Below are positions 24,901 to 38,600 of a DNA stretch of 64,000 nucleotides, one piece after another (within the stretch, counting starts at the first letter, position 1; each line of letters begins with the position of its first letter). The notes under the pieces are model-generated. The model was not told where the DNA came from and searched no databases. It saw only the letters and a list, made by a program, of their open reading frames with translations. Source of the DNA: Montifringilla adamsi (taxonomy: Eukaryota > Chordata > Aves > Passeriformes > Passeridae); assembly GCA_017590115.1 (NCBI GenBank), contig JAGGNK010012448.1:2685922-2749921 (forward strand), read 5' to 3'. The translations under genes were made by a program, and so were the position numbers.

Positions 24901-27900
24901 CCTGTCTTGCAGGAAAGGTGCTTTGACCTTTATGGTGTTAGAAAAGTAACCTCAGCTTTTTCTCTTACTTTAGAAAATTTGAAGTCACAACCTTTAATAA
25001 CTGGAAAAAATCACTAGAAAATTTGGCAAGTAGAAAAAAAATCAAGCCTTATAATAAACTTCCTGTTACCAATTATATTCACCTCTGATACACATTTCTA
25101 GAATGAGAAATGTATACTTTTTGATTTAAAGGTTACTTTACTAGAGAGTGTCTAAGACTTAGTGAAGAACCTATGTACTTTAACACTTTAGAACTGCAGC
25201 TAAGAAGGACTCAGATGGGTAAAGGCACTTTCTTTTCTTTTTTTACTTTTTAAAGAAAATTAAATTCTGAGGGGTCAAAGCCACTTTTCAGTGCTTCAGA
25301 TTTTGCAAATTCAGCTTCATTATTATCTGTGTCAAGTTTTGTTTGTTTGTTTTGCATAACAGATCATTTTCTTGAAAAACTTTACATTAAATTGTCCTTT
25401 TACCCCAAATGGAAAACAGACACTAAGAAAATATGTACTAACAAAGTGCTTATCTCAGTTAGCACTGCCTCCCATGTTTCCACATTTGCCATGTAAGAAA
25501 AGATTCTATAACTAAAGATGATTTTTTAATAAGACAATAGCTCATACAATTTACTACAAATGTAGTTAATATGTCCATTCAGTGAATATACTTATTTGCA
25601 TGTACACACATATGCAGGCATTCATTTATCTTCACTCCTTTATGCAAATATGCCAGTACATTTTACAAGCATGGAAGTCTCTATTGTGAAAATATAAAAT
25701 TAATGCAAAGGTAAAGTAAAATAAGAAAACATTATAAGTGCTGCAGCTTCAGTCCTTACAGGAGCATTAATTTAGCCATCTTGCACAGACTGGGAGCTGT
25801 ATTTCCAGTGCATGTACAATACTTGCCAATCTTTATCACAAGATAGAGAGCGTGCAGAACGATCTAAATAATATTGTCATGAAGAACCTCGGTCACATAA
25901 TTTCTTGACTTTTATTTCAGCCATGTAAGTTTCTTCACAAATTAGTATAGTTTCATTTGTGTGTGATCTCCAGTTGTAGAGAGGATCCTTTCAGCAGGAC
26001 TGGGAGAAGGAAGACTTCTAGTTAAGAATTACATCATAGCCATGATGTCTGTAGCAGCTTTTTGGTTTGTGCTCTGTACATAAGCTACCTCTCTTGCCAC
26101 AGTCCTTGGTCTCAGTTCTGCCTCATAGGTGCTATGCACATAAAAGTGCAGCATCAGTGTGGCAGTTGGTATGTGGCTGAGAAAATAGGGTCAAGTGGAG
26201 AAAAAAATGTAAAATATCACCCAAAAAAAGGATGTTTCTGGGTAATTTCTGAGAACTGGCCCTTCTTCCATGCAAACATCTCTTTATCTACAAGAGATAG
26301 AGATGGCTTAGCTGAGCGTAGGGGGTCAGACCATCCTTTCACATTAGGAGCAGCTCTGTTCCAACACATCAAATTCAGGACAGCAGCATGGGATTTCACA
26401 CACTGAAGCAGGTGTCACTTTCTAGAGACTATTCCCAAACAGTGGGATAAATGTCAGAAGCATGAGAAGCACAGAATAAAAGTGAAGATGTAGCAGCTGA
26501 GCACAGGGCAGCTGTATAGAGGCTGGGTGTCAAACAAGGAGATGACCTTGAGCTCTCTAAGTGGAGTGACGTTGGCTATCACCCCCTAAAAAGAAAAAGA
26601 AATATGAAAACTAGTGTGAAGATACAGCTGCACCAAGTAGCTAGCACTGATATCAAACAAGTATCTCATCAGGTAAGTTTTGCCTTTCCACCTGCATGGG
26701 TCAGGAGCAGTCTTATGCGCTCTACTGCAGGTTCCCTGGAGTCACAAGCTACACAGGAACTATTTTTTATCTCTGAAGTGACCATTTCACGACTTTTCAG
26801 ACTTTACAAGAATTGAGCAAATCCTGCCAGGAGACACACGGAAAGTTTCAAAAGATTCCTTAATAGCTTTCTACCAGGAGAAGGATACATTTGTTTCAGA
26901 TTTTTTCATCTGTGAAGGTGAGTCACAGCGTGTTTCAGCCTTCAGTCAGATACTCTATTGATCTTTCCCATCCAGCCAGAGTTAAGTATTTAGCAGTAAA
27001 TTCAAGTTTTAAGGCAGGGAACAGTAATTGGACATATATGCCGTGATCTTTGGAGAATGAGATAAAGTGGAGAGGTCTTTTAATGAGCTTGGAGAAGGAA
27101 AGAGGAACTCAGAGAAAATAAGGGTGTTATTACAGTTCAAGAGAAAACCCTATTCATGCTCAGAATCCTAATAAAATCTGCATGCTATTTATCCAAACGC
27201 AAGACAAAGAAACACATAAGCTGTGAAAAGAGAAGAGCTAAACCAACAAAACAGTTTCTAGCCTTGTATGTACATTTATCCATAAATCGGCATCCGAAAA
27301 CTAACAAAGATAAGTCAGGGAATTCTCCCATTCTGAGATGGGAAATTCTAAGTGAATCTTCTAATGAAATTATATGTGAGAAAAAGTGGAAATGCTGCCT
27401 AGTAATAATTACTTACAACTACCAGGAAGGCTTGCATAGAAATCTGTTTTGATATCTGCATATGTTTGTCTATATTTACATAGATATAAACATATACACA
27501 TGCTTTTAAGTTGTCAGGCAGAATTTTTATTAATGCTGAATTGTACCTAAATCTAGTAATTTTAAATTTTTCACATGGGGCAATTTCTGATGCCTGTTAA
27601 AAATCTTAAATTATGTAATTATTTTCCCCTTTCTGGAAGTTGTAACTAGGATATTGTTTGGTCTGCATTCCTTGAACTATAATCATTAACAGACACAGGA
27701 GTTTTTTGCAAAGCTATGTCTATTTTCTTCAAGAACAATTAATAAGGAAAAATCCTTGAATAATGCAAGACAGACCCTCCTAAAGAAGCTTAAACAAAGG
27801 TCAGTGAAAAATTCATTTATTTAGCATTGAAAGCATGTTTCATAGCAACCTACACATATTGTATTGCTTCTGCTTTATGGCTAATTAATTCCATAAATAA

Positions 27901-30900
27901 TGAATTTAAATTAAACAATTAATTAATGAGGCCAAGGATTTAATGTGGGATCAATAACAACCTTTCCTCTGTAACATTTTAGGTTAGGATTCACAAATAA
28001 ACATTTAATATAAATTTTCATAAGGGATCTATTGTGTATATACCAATTATTAAATGTTTTTACAAAACAAGAGATAAAAACAGATCCTAATTCTACTATC
28101 GTTTCAAGGCACCATACTTGTTTTACATGAGTAGTATTAATATATTTTACCCTGTATGTAATTTTAAAAATTACAGGGTTTAATATGCATGGTGGATGAA
28201 CAGAAATGTTTTTGTGGATTTCTTTCACTTTCCCTGAAGCAGCTGTTACCCATTGTACAACATACAATACAGGATAGGATGGAGACAATATTCTTGTTAC
28301 ATATGGGCATTTTTTCTCTGCTAATTGAAATTGTCTTTTAATTAAAATTCATTTCAATCCTTTACCTCTGTCTGCACACAATTTTTTCTCAGCTTTACTG
28401 AAAAGTTTGGTAAAGGCTAGTGCTAGATGTAGAAATCTTTGTAACATTTTGGATAAACAAACAAATTACAAATATTAATATTTCTAACAATCTAGACTGT
28501 TATCTAAATTTGTATAGTAGGAAAAGGTATCTCATTCTTAATGTAAGAATGTGTTAATTCTTAATGGATTTGCAGGATATAAAATCATGATCTAGCTGAA
28601 TGTAGTGTATTTCACCACTTACTGCATCACAAAATACATTTAAGATTTACTCAAGGAAAACAAACCTGTCCTTAGGACATAATTGTAAGGCCATGATGGA
28701 CACACAAATGGTGCACAGTTGTACAAAGTCCCAATGCAATGCCTGAATGCCAGGACATCCTTACTAGGGCAGCTGCTCCCTGGCTCTGGGTAAAGTCCTG
28801 GTGCTCTAGGTTTCTTCTTCTTTATACTGAATCATCAAGATCCACCTGTCTCTCAAAAGTTAGATGGGCTTAATCAATGGATGTTCATAAAACACCTAAA
28901 ATTTTGAAGGAAGACATTGGATTAGTATGAAGAATACTGTTTCACACACGTATTGTGAATTAATCAAAATGCTTTTGTAGAAATTTACATTTTCACACAT
29001 GTACTGAATTGGTGAAAAAAATATAGGCAACCCAGTTTCATCATATTAAATATTTAGTGGGGATTCGCTTTTTTTCCCCCTGGGAATCCAGTAGAAACAT
29101 GAAAATATCAGCTTCTACAAAAGCATTTCTATTGATTTCTGACAGGTGCTTAAGTTGTAAGATTGTAATAAAAGACAATGGAAAGGGTCAAAGTTCAAGA
29201 AAAAAAATCTTTCTCTAAGACGAGCTCATCTCTAAGATGAGCTCTGTTATCTATAGTATTCTAATACTAAAAGGTTTTCCAATCTTTAGTGAGGCTCATG
29301 AGTTCATCTCTATGTTACATACTGACAGGGTTTTATGAAAATCATGTATCAAATCTAAGTTTAGGCACCCGTATCCTATGGAAATAAGGACTTGCAATGG
29401 TTGCGACTTCAAACCTGTTTATATCTGTTTGCCAGTGTAACAGTAAAGGCATATAAATGGTCTATAAGTTACCTCATAATACACACGTGCTCTTAAGACC
29501 TTTGTCTGTACTGAGATGTATTGTTACTGTTTTTTTCACAAGAAATTCTGTCTTAGCCTATGGTTAGTGTTCCCTGTCTTGAAAATTTTACTTAAGTATA
29601 ACTCCAGTGGGGATTCACAACATGGGTTTTCTTTTCTTTATTACCACAGGTAAACCTCCATTTACATGAAACAAGATCTTCAGAGCAACCATGCAAATGT
29701 TACACTCTTTGCACTCATGTAAAGTAACTGGGAAAAATAATTTGTTTCTACATTGTCCTTCCTTGTAAAGTTTTACTTTTTGTCAGTGTTCTTAGTCAGA
29801 TACTAAAAGCTGAAAGCAAGCACAAATTTTACACTGTGGGTTGTGGGTGTTTCTTTTTCCTGTTCAGGGAGCAGTGTGTTTTAAGTTGTCTTCAGCTTTA
29901 GCATATTTTGAGGGCTTTACTTTGGGGATACATCTGTGTCATGAGATTACCTAAGGTAAATCCCACAATATTAAAATATATTTTACAAAATACAGAGGAG
30001 GTAAAAAATACAGGTTAAAATCCCTTATCAAATTTACATGCCCAAAATAACATACATTGAAAGGGCAGTAGGCATCAGAAGTATCTCTTTTGACATGGCT
30101 CCATTTGCATCAAATTCAAGATGGGGAGCAGAAATAATTGTGACTCAGTGGATGCTTGCTCCCTTCAGGCATCAGGATGCTTGAGTTGCTGTGGATATAC
30201 TATATTTTACATGAAGGTACCTAAGCCAAATTAGATCATCCAGACCAGCAAATTAAAAAATTGAGTTAGGGCAGTGTCTTGGGAAAAGGTGGGTAGTCAA
30301 AATATGTTTCTCTTGTTGGCTCAGAAGTTGCTGTCATTTTTTCATACTTATTTAAATGTTCCACTTCATGTGTTTGCTAATAATTTGGGGACATCTAAGC
30401 CACCTTCTTTTTTCTTTCCACTTGGCATATATAGAAAAGGGCTCTGCTAACTTTATCATACCTACAGGGCCCTTCCTTAGCCATCCTCACACTGGTTATC
30501 AAGTGCGGCTGAGGAGTTAGAGCTAAGTGTAAAGGATCTGACACCCAAAAAGAGACATGAAGAGGTGATGGTGGGGCCACAAAGAAAACAAACCACAATT
30601 ACAGCTTTCTATACTTCTGTATTCTTTGGTTCTTTTACTGACTGCCTTGACAAGATTGCATGTAAAAAATAAGTCATATGAATTTATTTCTGAAATAGGA
30701 GAAATTGCATTCACCTAACATTTTCTTATCCAGAAGGTTTTAAAACTTCTCTTTCCAAAAAAAGTAAAGCTCTATAGGTTGAGCTGGGGTTAAATGTATC
30801 ACTGTGGCTTATCCAGAACCTCTTCATTTGTGTATGTGGAGAAATATAACTTGACCTAAAAAAACACAAGAAAATGTGTGAAGCTTTAGAAAGTGTATTT

Positions 30901-31428
30901 GGGCAGAAGAGGAAGAAGAAAGTTGGTGCCAAGAAATGGAGGCATATAAATTTTTTAACATAATGGGACAGATGTAGAGAAGATGCATGAAAGAAAATTC
31001 AAGCTTTTCTTACATGGTCACTTAGAAAATATTTAAGGTCACTTTAAAAATATTTTAATAGGGAACCCAAAAGGTCACACAATGAAGATGAGAGCTCAGG
31101 AGGAGTTTGAGAATAATTTTTAAAAATCCTAAGAAATGTTCATGGTATTTTAAACCTAGATTCACCATAGGTGAGAGTCTGAAATCTTTAATCCAGACAA
31201 ATTACAAAGACACCAAACAGACCTATAATGTCCAGCAAGGAAGAATAAAGCAAAAGTAGGATTCTGCTCACTATACAAAAGGAACAGAATTTGATAGATA
31301 CACTGTATTCCTATTCTATTTTTTTCTCTCATCAAAATACTTCAAGGCTTATCATGGCTCTTTTCATGCTAAAATAATAACAATAAACAAAAAGCATGAT
31401 CAGCTAGAGTGGCATTTCACAGCATCCA

Positions 31429-31743
31429 TCACTTATAGAGCTTGAAACAGGAAGCACCATTTTCCAAATTGAAAGTGTTTGAATGGGCTGTCAAAAAGCC
31501 TCTCTGCAAATGTGTTCCATCCAACAGAAACAAGCCCTCTGCAAACAAATCAAGTGGTGCAGAAATCCTTTGCACAAGATGATAGGCAAGGCCTCCATGC
31601 TGACACTGTATGCAAGCCAAGTTTTCATGTACTTTGATGGCTGACCTCCAACTCCTGACATATTCATTATATTCCAGCATGTTGGGCACAGATTGCATTG
31701 AAGTGATGACAGCTACAAGACAGCCAACAAGGAATATGGGCAT
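31429..31743 (-). CDS. Unrecognised 104-codon frame, doubtful
   Basis: I do not recognise this protein. It starts with a hydrophobic stretch (MPIFLVGCLVAVITS) that looks like a signal peptide or membrane segment. The rest has mixed composition, with four cysteines after it (two in CIQCQ) and a GLFLLDGTHLQRGF patch. The local base composition is less AT-rich than its surroundings and codon use looks unremarkable. No splice-site, promoter or neighbouring gene context supports it. A frame of this length is expected a few times by chance in 64 kb of this composition. It may be a decayed gene piece, a small secreted-peptide exon or, most likely, noise. Confidence 0.1.
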   Translation of the reverse strand: MPIFLVGCLVAVITSMQSVPNMLEYNEYVRSWRSAIKVHENLACIQCQHGGLAYHLVQRISAPLDLFAEGLFLLDGTHLQRGFLTAHSNTFNLENGASCFKLYK

Positions 31744-34700
31744 TCTGGCAACAGGTGGCCTTTCATTTGTACTGGGAAAGTTAATCTAGTTTATCATCAA
31801 AGTATATTATGTTCAAGGAGTGTCATGTTTTGAGAAATATAGTGACAGCTTAAACAGAGGGAGCAGTCTTCCATAGACTGTGACATTTTTCGTAGACCAA
31901 ACCTTTCAAGCTGCTCTATTGTTTATGCTTGATTTAGGTCAGTTAAAAATAATTCCATTGTCTCAGGGTTTTCACTGCTGGCTCCAAATTATAGTTTCTG
32001 CCCTATGTCAAAGTCTGATGGAGGTATGCCAGAAAGTATGCAGCCCTGGGACCACCATCAGCCACACGCTGGGGAATACTTTATTACCTTGAAAAAGGTG
32101 ATTTTAGAAAGATGATACTTCTCAAGAAAAAATATCAGATAGAAATACTTCTGGGAATGTGCGTGTCTTTAGCTCTGACAACCACATTAGCTGCAAATTC
32201 AGTCCTGAAAATTCCTACTCCCTTGCCCACTTTGCTTATCTTTTTCAACAGACTGAGGAAAAATTGTGTAAAATTGAAATCATGTCAGAGTCTCATAACT
32301 CAAGTGGTTGATGCGAACTCTTGGTTTAATTTCACTCCTGGTTTTGAAGATAGGTCAGAGAAATACTGTGCCACAGTTAAAGTAGACCATTGATTTTTAC
32401 AAGGAAGAGTATAATCACAGAGCAGAGTCACCAATTTTTTTGTTGAAACTGTTTTGTGGTGACTAAGTATTTTTAACTAAACTGATTTTTTTTTAAATAA
32501 ATGGAAATTACAAATAAATATACTCAAGAAATCTGGAAACCCTGATGTAGACACCAAATATTGCAGCTTTAATAACATAAATAATTTTTTCTTCTTTACT
32601 GGTTGCTCTCTGAAATACAGACTTAGCTGATGATGTTGGAAGTAAAACTAGACACTTCAAGAAAAATGTGATCTAATCAGGGAAGTTAAGTCACCAATAA
32701 AAAGCAGAATAGCAGGGCTCAAACTACAGCCTGTATAGGAAACCTGGCAACATCTCCAAATCAAAATATCAGGAGTTCAGATGACATACTTTTTTATTAA
32801 TTTCTATCAAAAATAAATAAATGGAAAATGTAGACAAGTGGCTTCACTTCATAAAATAAAACTTGCCAAATAAAGGGGAAAACAACCCCCCATCTTCTTC
32901 TAGCATTTGTTAATTATGGTATAGTTAATACTAAACTGTTACTGAATAAGGATCCAAAAATATTTTGACAGAAGAGCAGTCTGAAAACTCTGAGTATGTA
33001 TGCCAATATAGTTTCTGTAGAGTTAAATATTGATAAGGAATATTTGGCTTTTGAATCTATTGAACATAATATTTTTAAAATGTTGAGCTATACAGGCTCA
33101 TTGATGCTTTAGCAAGTGAAGAATGCATTTCCTGAAATCATCACCACCTCTTGCACCATGTCACTCATCACAGAGTTGCCTTTAAGCACAGAAACCAATT
33201 AATTCAAGACACAAGATAATGAAAAAAATGTCTTCCAGAAAAATACAAGTCAATTACATCCTTTAGTCCTTGCAACCAGACCAGATTTAATCCAAAGACA
33301 TTTGCAAACAGTTTCTAGCTTTCCAAGCAAAGAATTTACTCTTTTATTATTTTCTTTGAAACATGCTAAGGAGGTAATTTCTCAGGTAACAGTACATTTA
33401 GACATTTCAGAAACCTCTAGAAACTGTGGCATAATTACATAATGTTTCTGACATGACCAGTAAGAACTCTGAATTATCTTCTCATGCAACCTTCATACAT
33501 GTACTTGTTGAGAAATTTAAATATCTTAGAATTAATCCTGAGAGCATTTTGGAGTTTGATGAATGGAATCCTCTTTCAATTTGGGAAGAGCAGAAACACA
33601 ACATCATGAAAAATTAAGACAGATAGGACAAAAAAATGGAGTGGGAAACAAGTTACACAAGTTTTTAAAAAGGTGAAAAACTCTCAATATTATCTAATAA
33701 GAAAAAGAAGATGAAGAAACAACAAGTGTGCTGCTTTTCATGGATGAATACACCCAAATCACCACCACTCTCTGCGACAAAGGCCATTGACTCCCATTAA
33801 TTGACAGCTGTGAGTACCTTCACTTCTCTAAGTCCTTTCCTGAAGAGCTGCTCCTGGTTCATCAGTTGTTTGCCCTAACCTGTCCAGTGGATTTATAGCT
33901 TCTGATTATGATCTTCTATACAACGTTGTGCAGTTAATTAAGATATATGTACATTCTACTCCTCGTGTGAGTGAGAGCACAATTATACCCACAGGCTCTT
34001 ATTTCTTTCACATGTTTCTATTGTTTTTGAGCAGAGATGCCTATGTTTGCCTCACGTTCTCTGTCTATTTCTTATGTCAGCCTAACTGCCTACAACTGAT
34101 TTTACAAATGACTTTTAATTTAAAATTATATTATGCAGTCCCTTATGCTGCACTCTTGTCTTTCCTCCATGATCTTAGCTGTCAGAAGCAGAATGTTTTG
34201 GAATTTTAATTTAATTTTACTGCAAAGTTCTTCCCAATGTTGTCCTTAATTCCTTGAGTAGCTGGAAGTTGAAAATCACATTATTTGGATAATCAGGCAA
34301 TTTTGCAAGTTTTCTGCAAAAAAGAACACATGGTACAATTATGCCATGTAGTGTCGACCAAACTAGAAGTTAAATAATAACCATTTGAATAAATTTTTAC
34401 CTGCTGCTTTATGAAGAAACCTTCTCTTTTCTGCTCTTAGTGTGTTGCAGTTAGCCTGTGAAGTCAGATCTATGGAAGATAGGCTTTGTAATGGCATCCT
34501 CACTCCAAAAAAGGGGAAAAGAGTGGGCTCAGCTAGCAACTTTTAATGTCTCAAGCCCAGAGTGAGTCTCTTCTGTTTAAGGAAAAAGATAGAAATAAAC
34601 TTAATTTGAATCATTCCTTCAGATGAAATGGGGGTTTGAGTCTTGACCCAAAGTATTTTAAGAAAATACTTAAATGCTAAATTTCCTTCTTTCTTCATAG

Positions 34701-35405
34701 CCACTATTCATCTGAATCCTTGTATGCTATGTGCAAGGTGAGAGGAGATTACACCAAGAAATTTTAAAGCCTTAAAACATCTAGGAGCAATGCTGCATGG
34801 CTTTCAGTGCTGCATACGAGCATGTTAGCTTCCTGTGCACACCTTAGCTCTGCAGAGTACTTATTTTTGCAGAGTGTTCCACCAGCTGAGGCAAGGCTGA
34901 GAAGGGTATGGTTTGTTTTATAGGCATCACACAATTTCTTGATTTCTAATGCTTTTATACATGATCTATTAGTACAGGGTTCTGATCCACACAGGTGGTT
35001 TAATGACACTATTCTAATAAAACCCATAAGCAATAGCATTAAAAGGCAGACAAACAAAATAATCATGAGAATATCTCAAGACAAGAGACAGTCAGTATTC
35101 GGTACTGTTTCTGCCACATTTAAGTGAAAACCTCTGATTCTCACCCCAGTTTATAATTGCCTTAGCTTAATTCATCATTAACATCTTTTTTACCTTCATT
35201 ACAATTTCTAATAATAATGGTTAAACATGCAATAGATCAGTGCTATTCACTCAGAATACCTAGAGACTGACATATTGTTGTTAACAGGACAGAGAGGTGT
35301 CACAGTTTTACTTATGGCAAGTAACACTTAGACATGGGTTTCTAGTAAAACCTCTCAGAACTGGGAACTGGGTTTCTCAGTACTTTTTTTATAAAACCTC
35401 CAGAA

Positions 35406-35425
35406 GGGGGGAAAGGGGGTTTTTT

Positions 35426-35469
<44 letters not shown>
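35406..35469. repeat. G-rich stretch followed by 42-base poly-T
   Basis: Two G runs (six and five, separated by AAA) precede seven T, a single A, and then 42 consecutive T. Homopolymers this long are hard to sequence and the length should be treated as approximate. Confidence 0.95.
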
Positions 35470-35476
<7 letters not shown>

Positions 35477-35602
35477 AGAACAACTTTTGCATTTGCTTAA
35501 AAATCACTTTTGCAGCAAACATTTCAACAAGAAAATTCTTCAGAGAGAATTTGTAAAGGAAAACAGTAAGCAAACACTAAGGCTTTCTCTGTACTGACTA
35601 AA

Positions 35603-35644
35603 AGCTATTGTTTTTCTCTAATGAGCTATTGTTTTTCTCTAATG
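35603..35644. repeat. Perfect 21-bp tandem duplication
   Basis: AGCTATTGTTTTTCTCTAATG occurs twice head to tail (35,603-35,623 and 35,624-35,644), and the first four bases follow a third time. The copies are identical, so the duplication is recent or maintained. Confidence 0.95.
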
Positions 35645-38600
35645 AGCTTTAAAAAACCCACAGTGTCATTTATTTCACTCAAAAATCCTAGCAGCAGACA
35701 AAATATGTTCACTGTTTCCTGTGAAGTATCCAGGTAAGGTCAAATCTGTACCATACCCCTGTAACTGGCTTGATTTGATTGACCTTGTGCTAACTCTGGA
35801 AGTGCCCTGTTTATACTACGGTTTTGCCTCAGTTATCAGCAGTGAAACACTTCCTTGCCGTGTAAGAAAAACAGAGCAAAAAACCTTATACAACTCTTCC
35901 ACTTATGGGTGCTATCAGACTGCTCCAAAAGCAAATGTTTTTAGATGATTCTACTTGTCTGTCTCATTTTGCTGTTTCCATATAGAAGGTGTCAACAGAA
36001 ATGTAGCTATTGTTGCAAGACTGTACACTGGCACAAGTAAATGCAAACTTCTCTGACTACACTGTGGGGAAAGTGAATTGCCAAAGTGAATTGCCTTTCC
36101 CAGTCACTCAGAGAAGCAGAATGTGATTTATGAAGAAATTCTACTTTCCCCTGCTGAAATTTGTGACGTCTGGCTGACAGCAGCACTGATTTACATCCTC
36201 ACACTGCTAAACTTCCTGTCCTGCATTTGGCCTGATAGATATTCATTCTGTAGAACAGTGTTTCATACCTTTTTGCATCTGTAGCACACATCCTGAAAGC
36301 TTACATGGCAGTCTTCTGCTGATGCTTGTTACGCATTGAAGTAGCCAAGATGTTGAAGACATTAACAAAAGGTATATTAAGTAATTAAAGTACATTATCA
36401 ATACTGTATTTCATAGAAAAATGGTTCAGAAAAAGAGAACCAATGCATTTTCACCCAAAGGTTTACATAGCTACTGTTTATAAAAGCAATGAATGCATCA
36501 GAATGCATGCTAATATATCAAACATTTGCATTAATTTCATGGCATGAACTTCCAGTGACCTCTGGGACATTGCCACTAATTTTTCTTATTAAGAAAAATT
36601 ATTTCCACATTCCATCATGCCAGTTTCTGGAGGTATGCAATAAGGAACTAGAGTACAGTAACTGAAATTAGATACAGCATGTCTCTGCTTAATTTACTTC
36701 ATGCTGTTAATTATCCATCTAGAGAGATTTTAATGATGCCACATTTAATAATCCAGATCTGTCTACATATAAGCACATGTTTAAACTGAGTGGAACTTAT
36801 TTTATTTTGGTGTACGGCTGGCAACCTGGCAATTTCATATAAGAGAATGTTGAGTAAGATGGTTTTTATTAGTCTAGAAGTCTAGGAGACTTCCCTAAAA
36901 GGCATTTTTTCCTGATGAGACACATCTGTGGAGAGCAAAATCCCTTCCTCCTTTTTGTTTTCATTCAGAACAAAGGACCCAGCCACATACTGGGTCATAG
37001 ATGTAATATGTATTCTCCAAAGAGCTGTGCTGAGGAGGAAAATCCTCCAATTTTCTCATAGCCCACCCTTGACTGTAATGGTCATGGTTGTCCTTTCCTG
37101 GAAAATAGAATAGATTGAGCAGATTAAAATGTACCTCCTAGCAAAGAAGTACTTGTAAGGTACAAGGTGTTTGGCTGTGGTGTGAATCTCCTCTCTAAAC
37201 ATCAGAGCTGAAATAAGGCAGATGCTAATAGTCTTACACTTCATTTTGATGGGATGATGCAGTTATAAGTGGATGCTCCTTTGAATCAAGTTAAATACAT
37301 ATTCTGGTACCTGCTGAATTGGAGAAATGAGCCTAGACTGTCTATAAGCTATCTCATCAGCTCCCACTTTTGAAAATTCAATTCATTTTTTATTACATTT
37401 ACCTACACCTCGTGCTCTACTGCCAGTAGTACGGGTACAGCAAGGATTCCTGCTTCAGTCTATGCTCTCCATGCCCAAGTACTGTAGCCCATAGCCTGTG
37501 GCACTCCATAATTGTCCTGTAAAGCAGGGACACTTGGATAAGTAATCATTCCTGCTGCTTTCTGTCACATTGCAAAATTTCAGCCTATAGGGTTATTTAA
37601 AAAAAAAAAAAAATTAAAAAGATATAAACTATATTTAAATTAAGAAAATATGCACCTGTGCTTTTAGAGGTTTAGCCTGACCAAGGCAGAAAACTTGACT
37701 ACCATTAGAACATGTCTCGTAAATCATGAAGATGAAGTTGAAGACTATGCAGAGAGTAGTATTTTAACTACTGTATGAAGAAATGTGCTTAGTTTCTTAT
37801 TTAAATGTGTATAAGCAAGCAGTATGCAGTAAATAAACAAGTTTGCAAATGATTTTACAAATTTCACAAATAATTAATACTGTTAATCTATCCCATTTCC
37901 CTCTTGTCATAACCTTTACTTTTTTTGAATGCTTTGAAATTCATAGGGTTAGTGAAGTGCTTAAGAAGGAAAAAAGGGGAAAAAAAGGTTAGAATTTTAA
38001 GCTTAAATGATGCCAAAATACAATAGGGTTGTACAAAATACCAAGAAGTCATTGACTTTTTTTATCCAGAGTGTTGACATTGCAAATATCTCGTAGTACA
38101 AAATGTGCACTTTTATTGGAACTTACTTTCAAGCTCTTAATAAACTGACCACAGAAATGGTGTGTCAAAAGGAATCCAACCATTTGCTTAATATCATCTC
38201 ACAATACTTGGAAAATAGTATTACAATCTTCCAAGTCTTAGAATCAATTTGGTTTCTCCAAGCCTTTACATATATGCTAATAAAAACTGTGTCTGTGTTA
38301 TTAAGTAATATTCAACAGCTTTGATTTATATTACTAAGGTGGTACTTTGCTTACATCAGTTTTGGGGCTTTCAATTTTTCCTTTTACATGACTCCTTTCC
38401 AGTTACTCTATTATAACTTTTTTGTCATTTGTATTCTTTCATTGTGTACTTTCTCTTTTGAAAGAATGACTGTCTTCATGTTTCTTACCTGTGAACACTC
38501 TTTAACGTGTTTTTTAGCAACTTGTCTCAGTCTCACATGTACCAATAGTCTATTGTTTTGCTCTTGACCTTGCCTACTGAAATATCCCTTGAAGGTGCAA

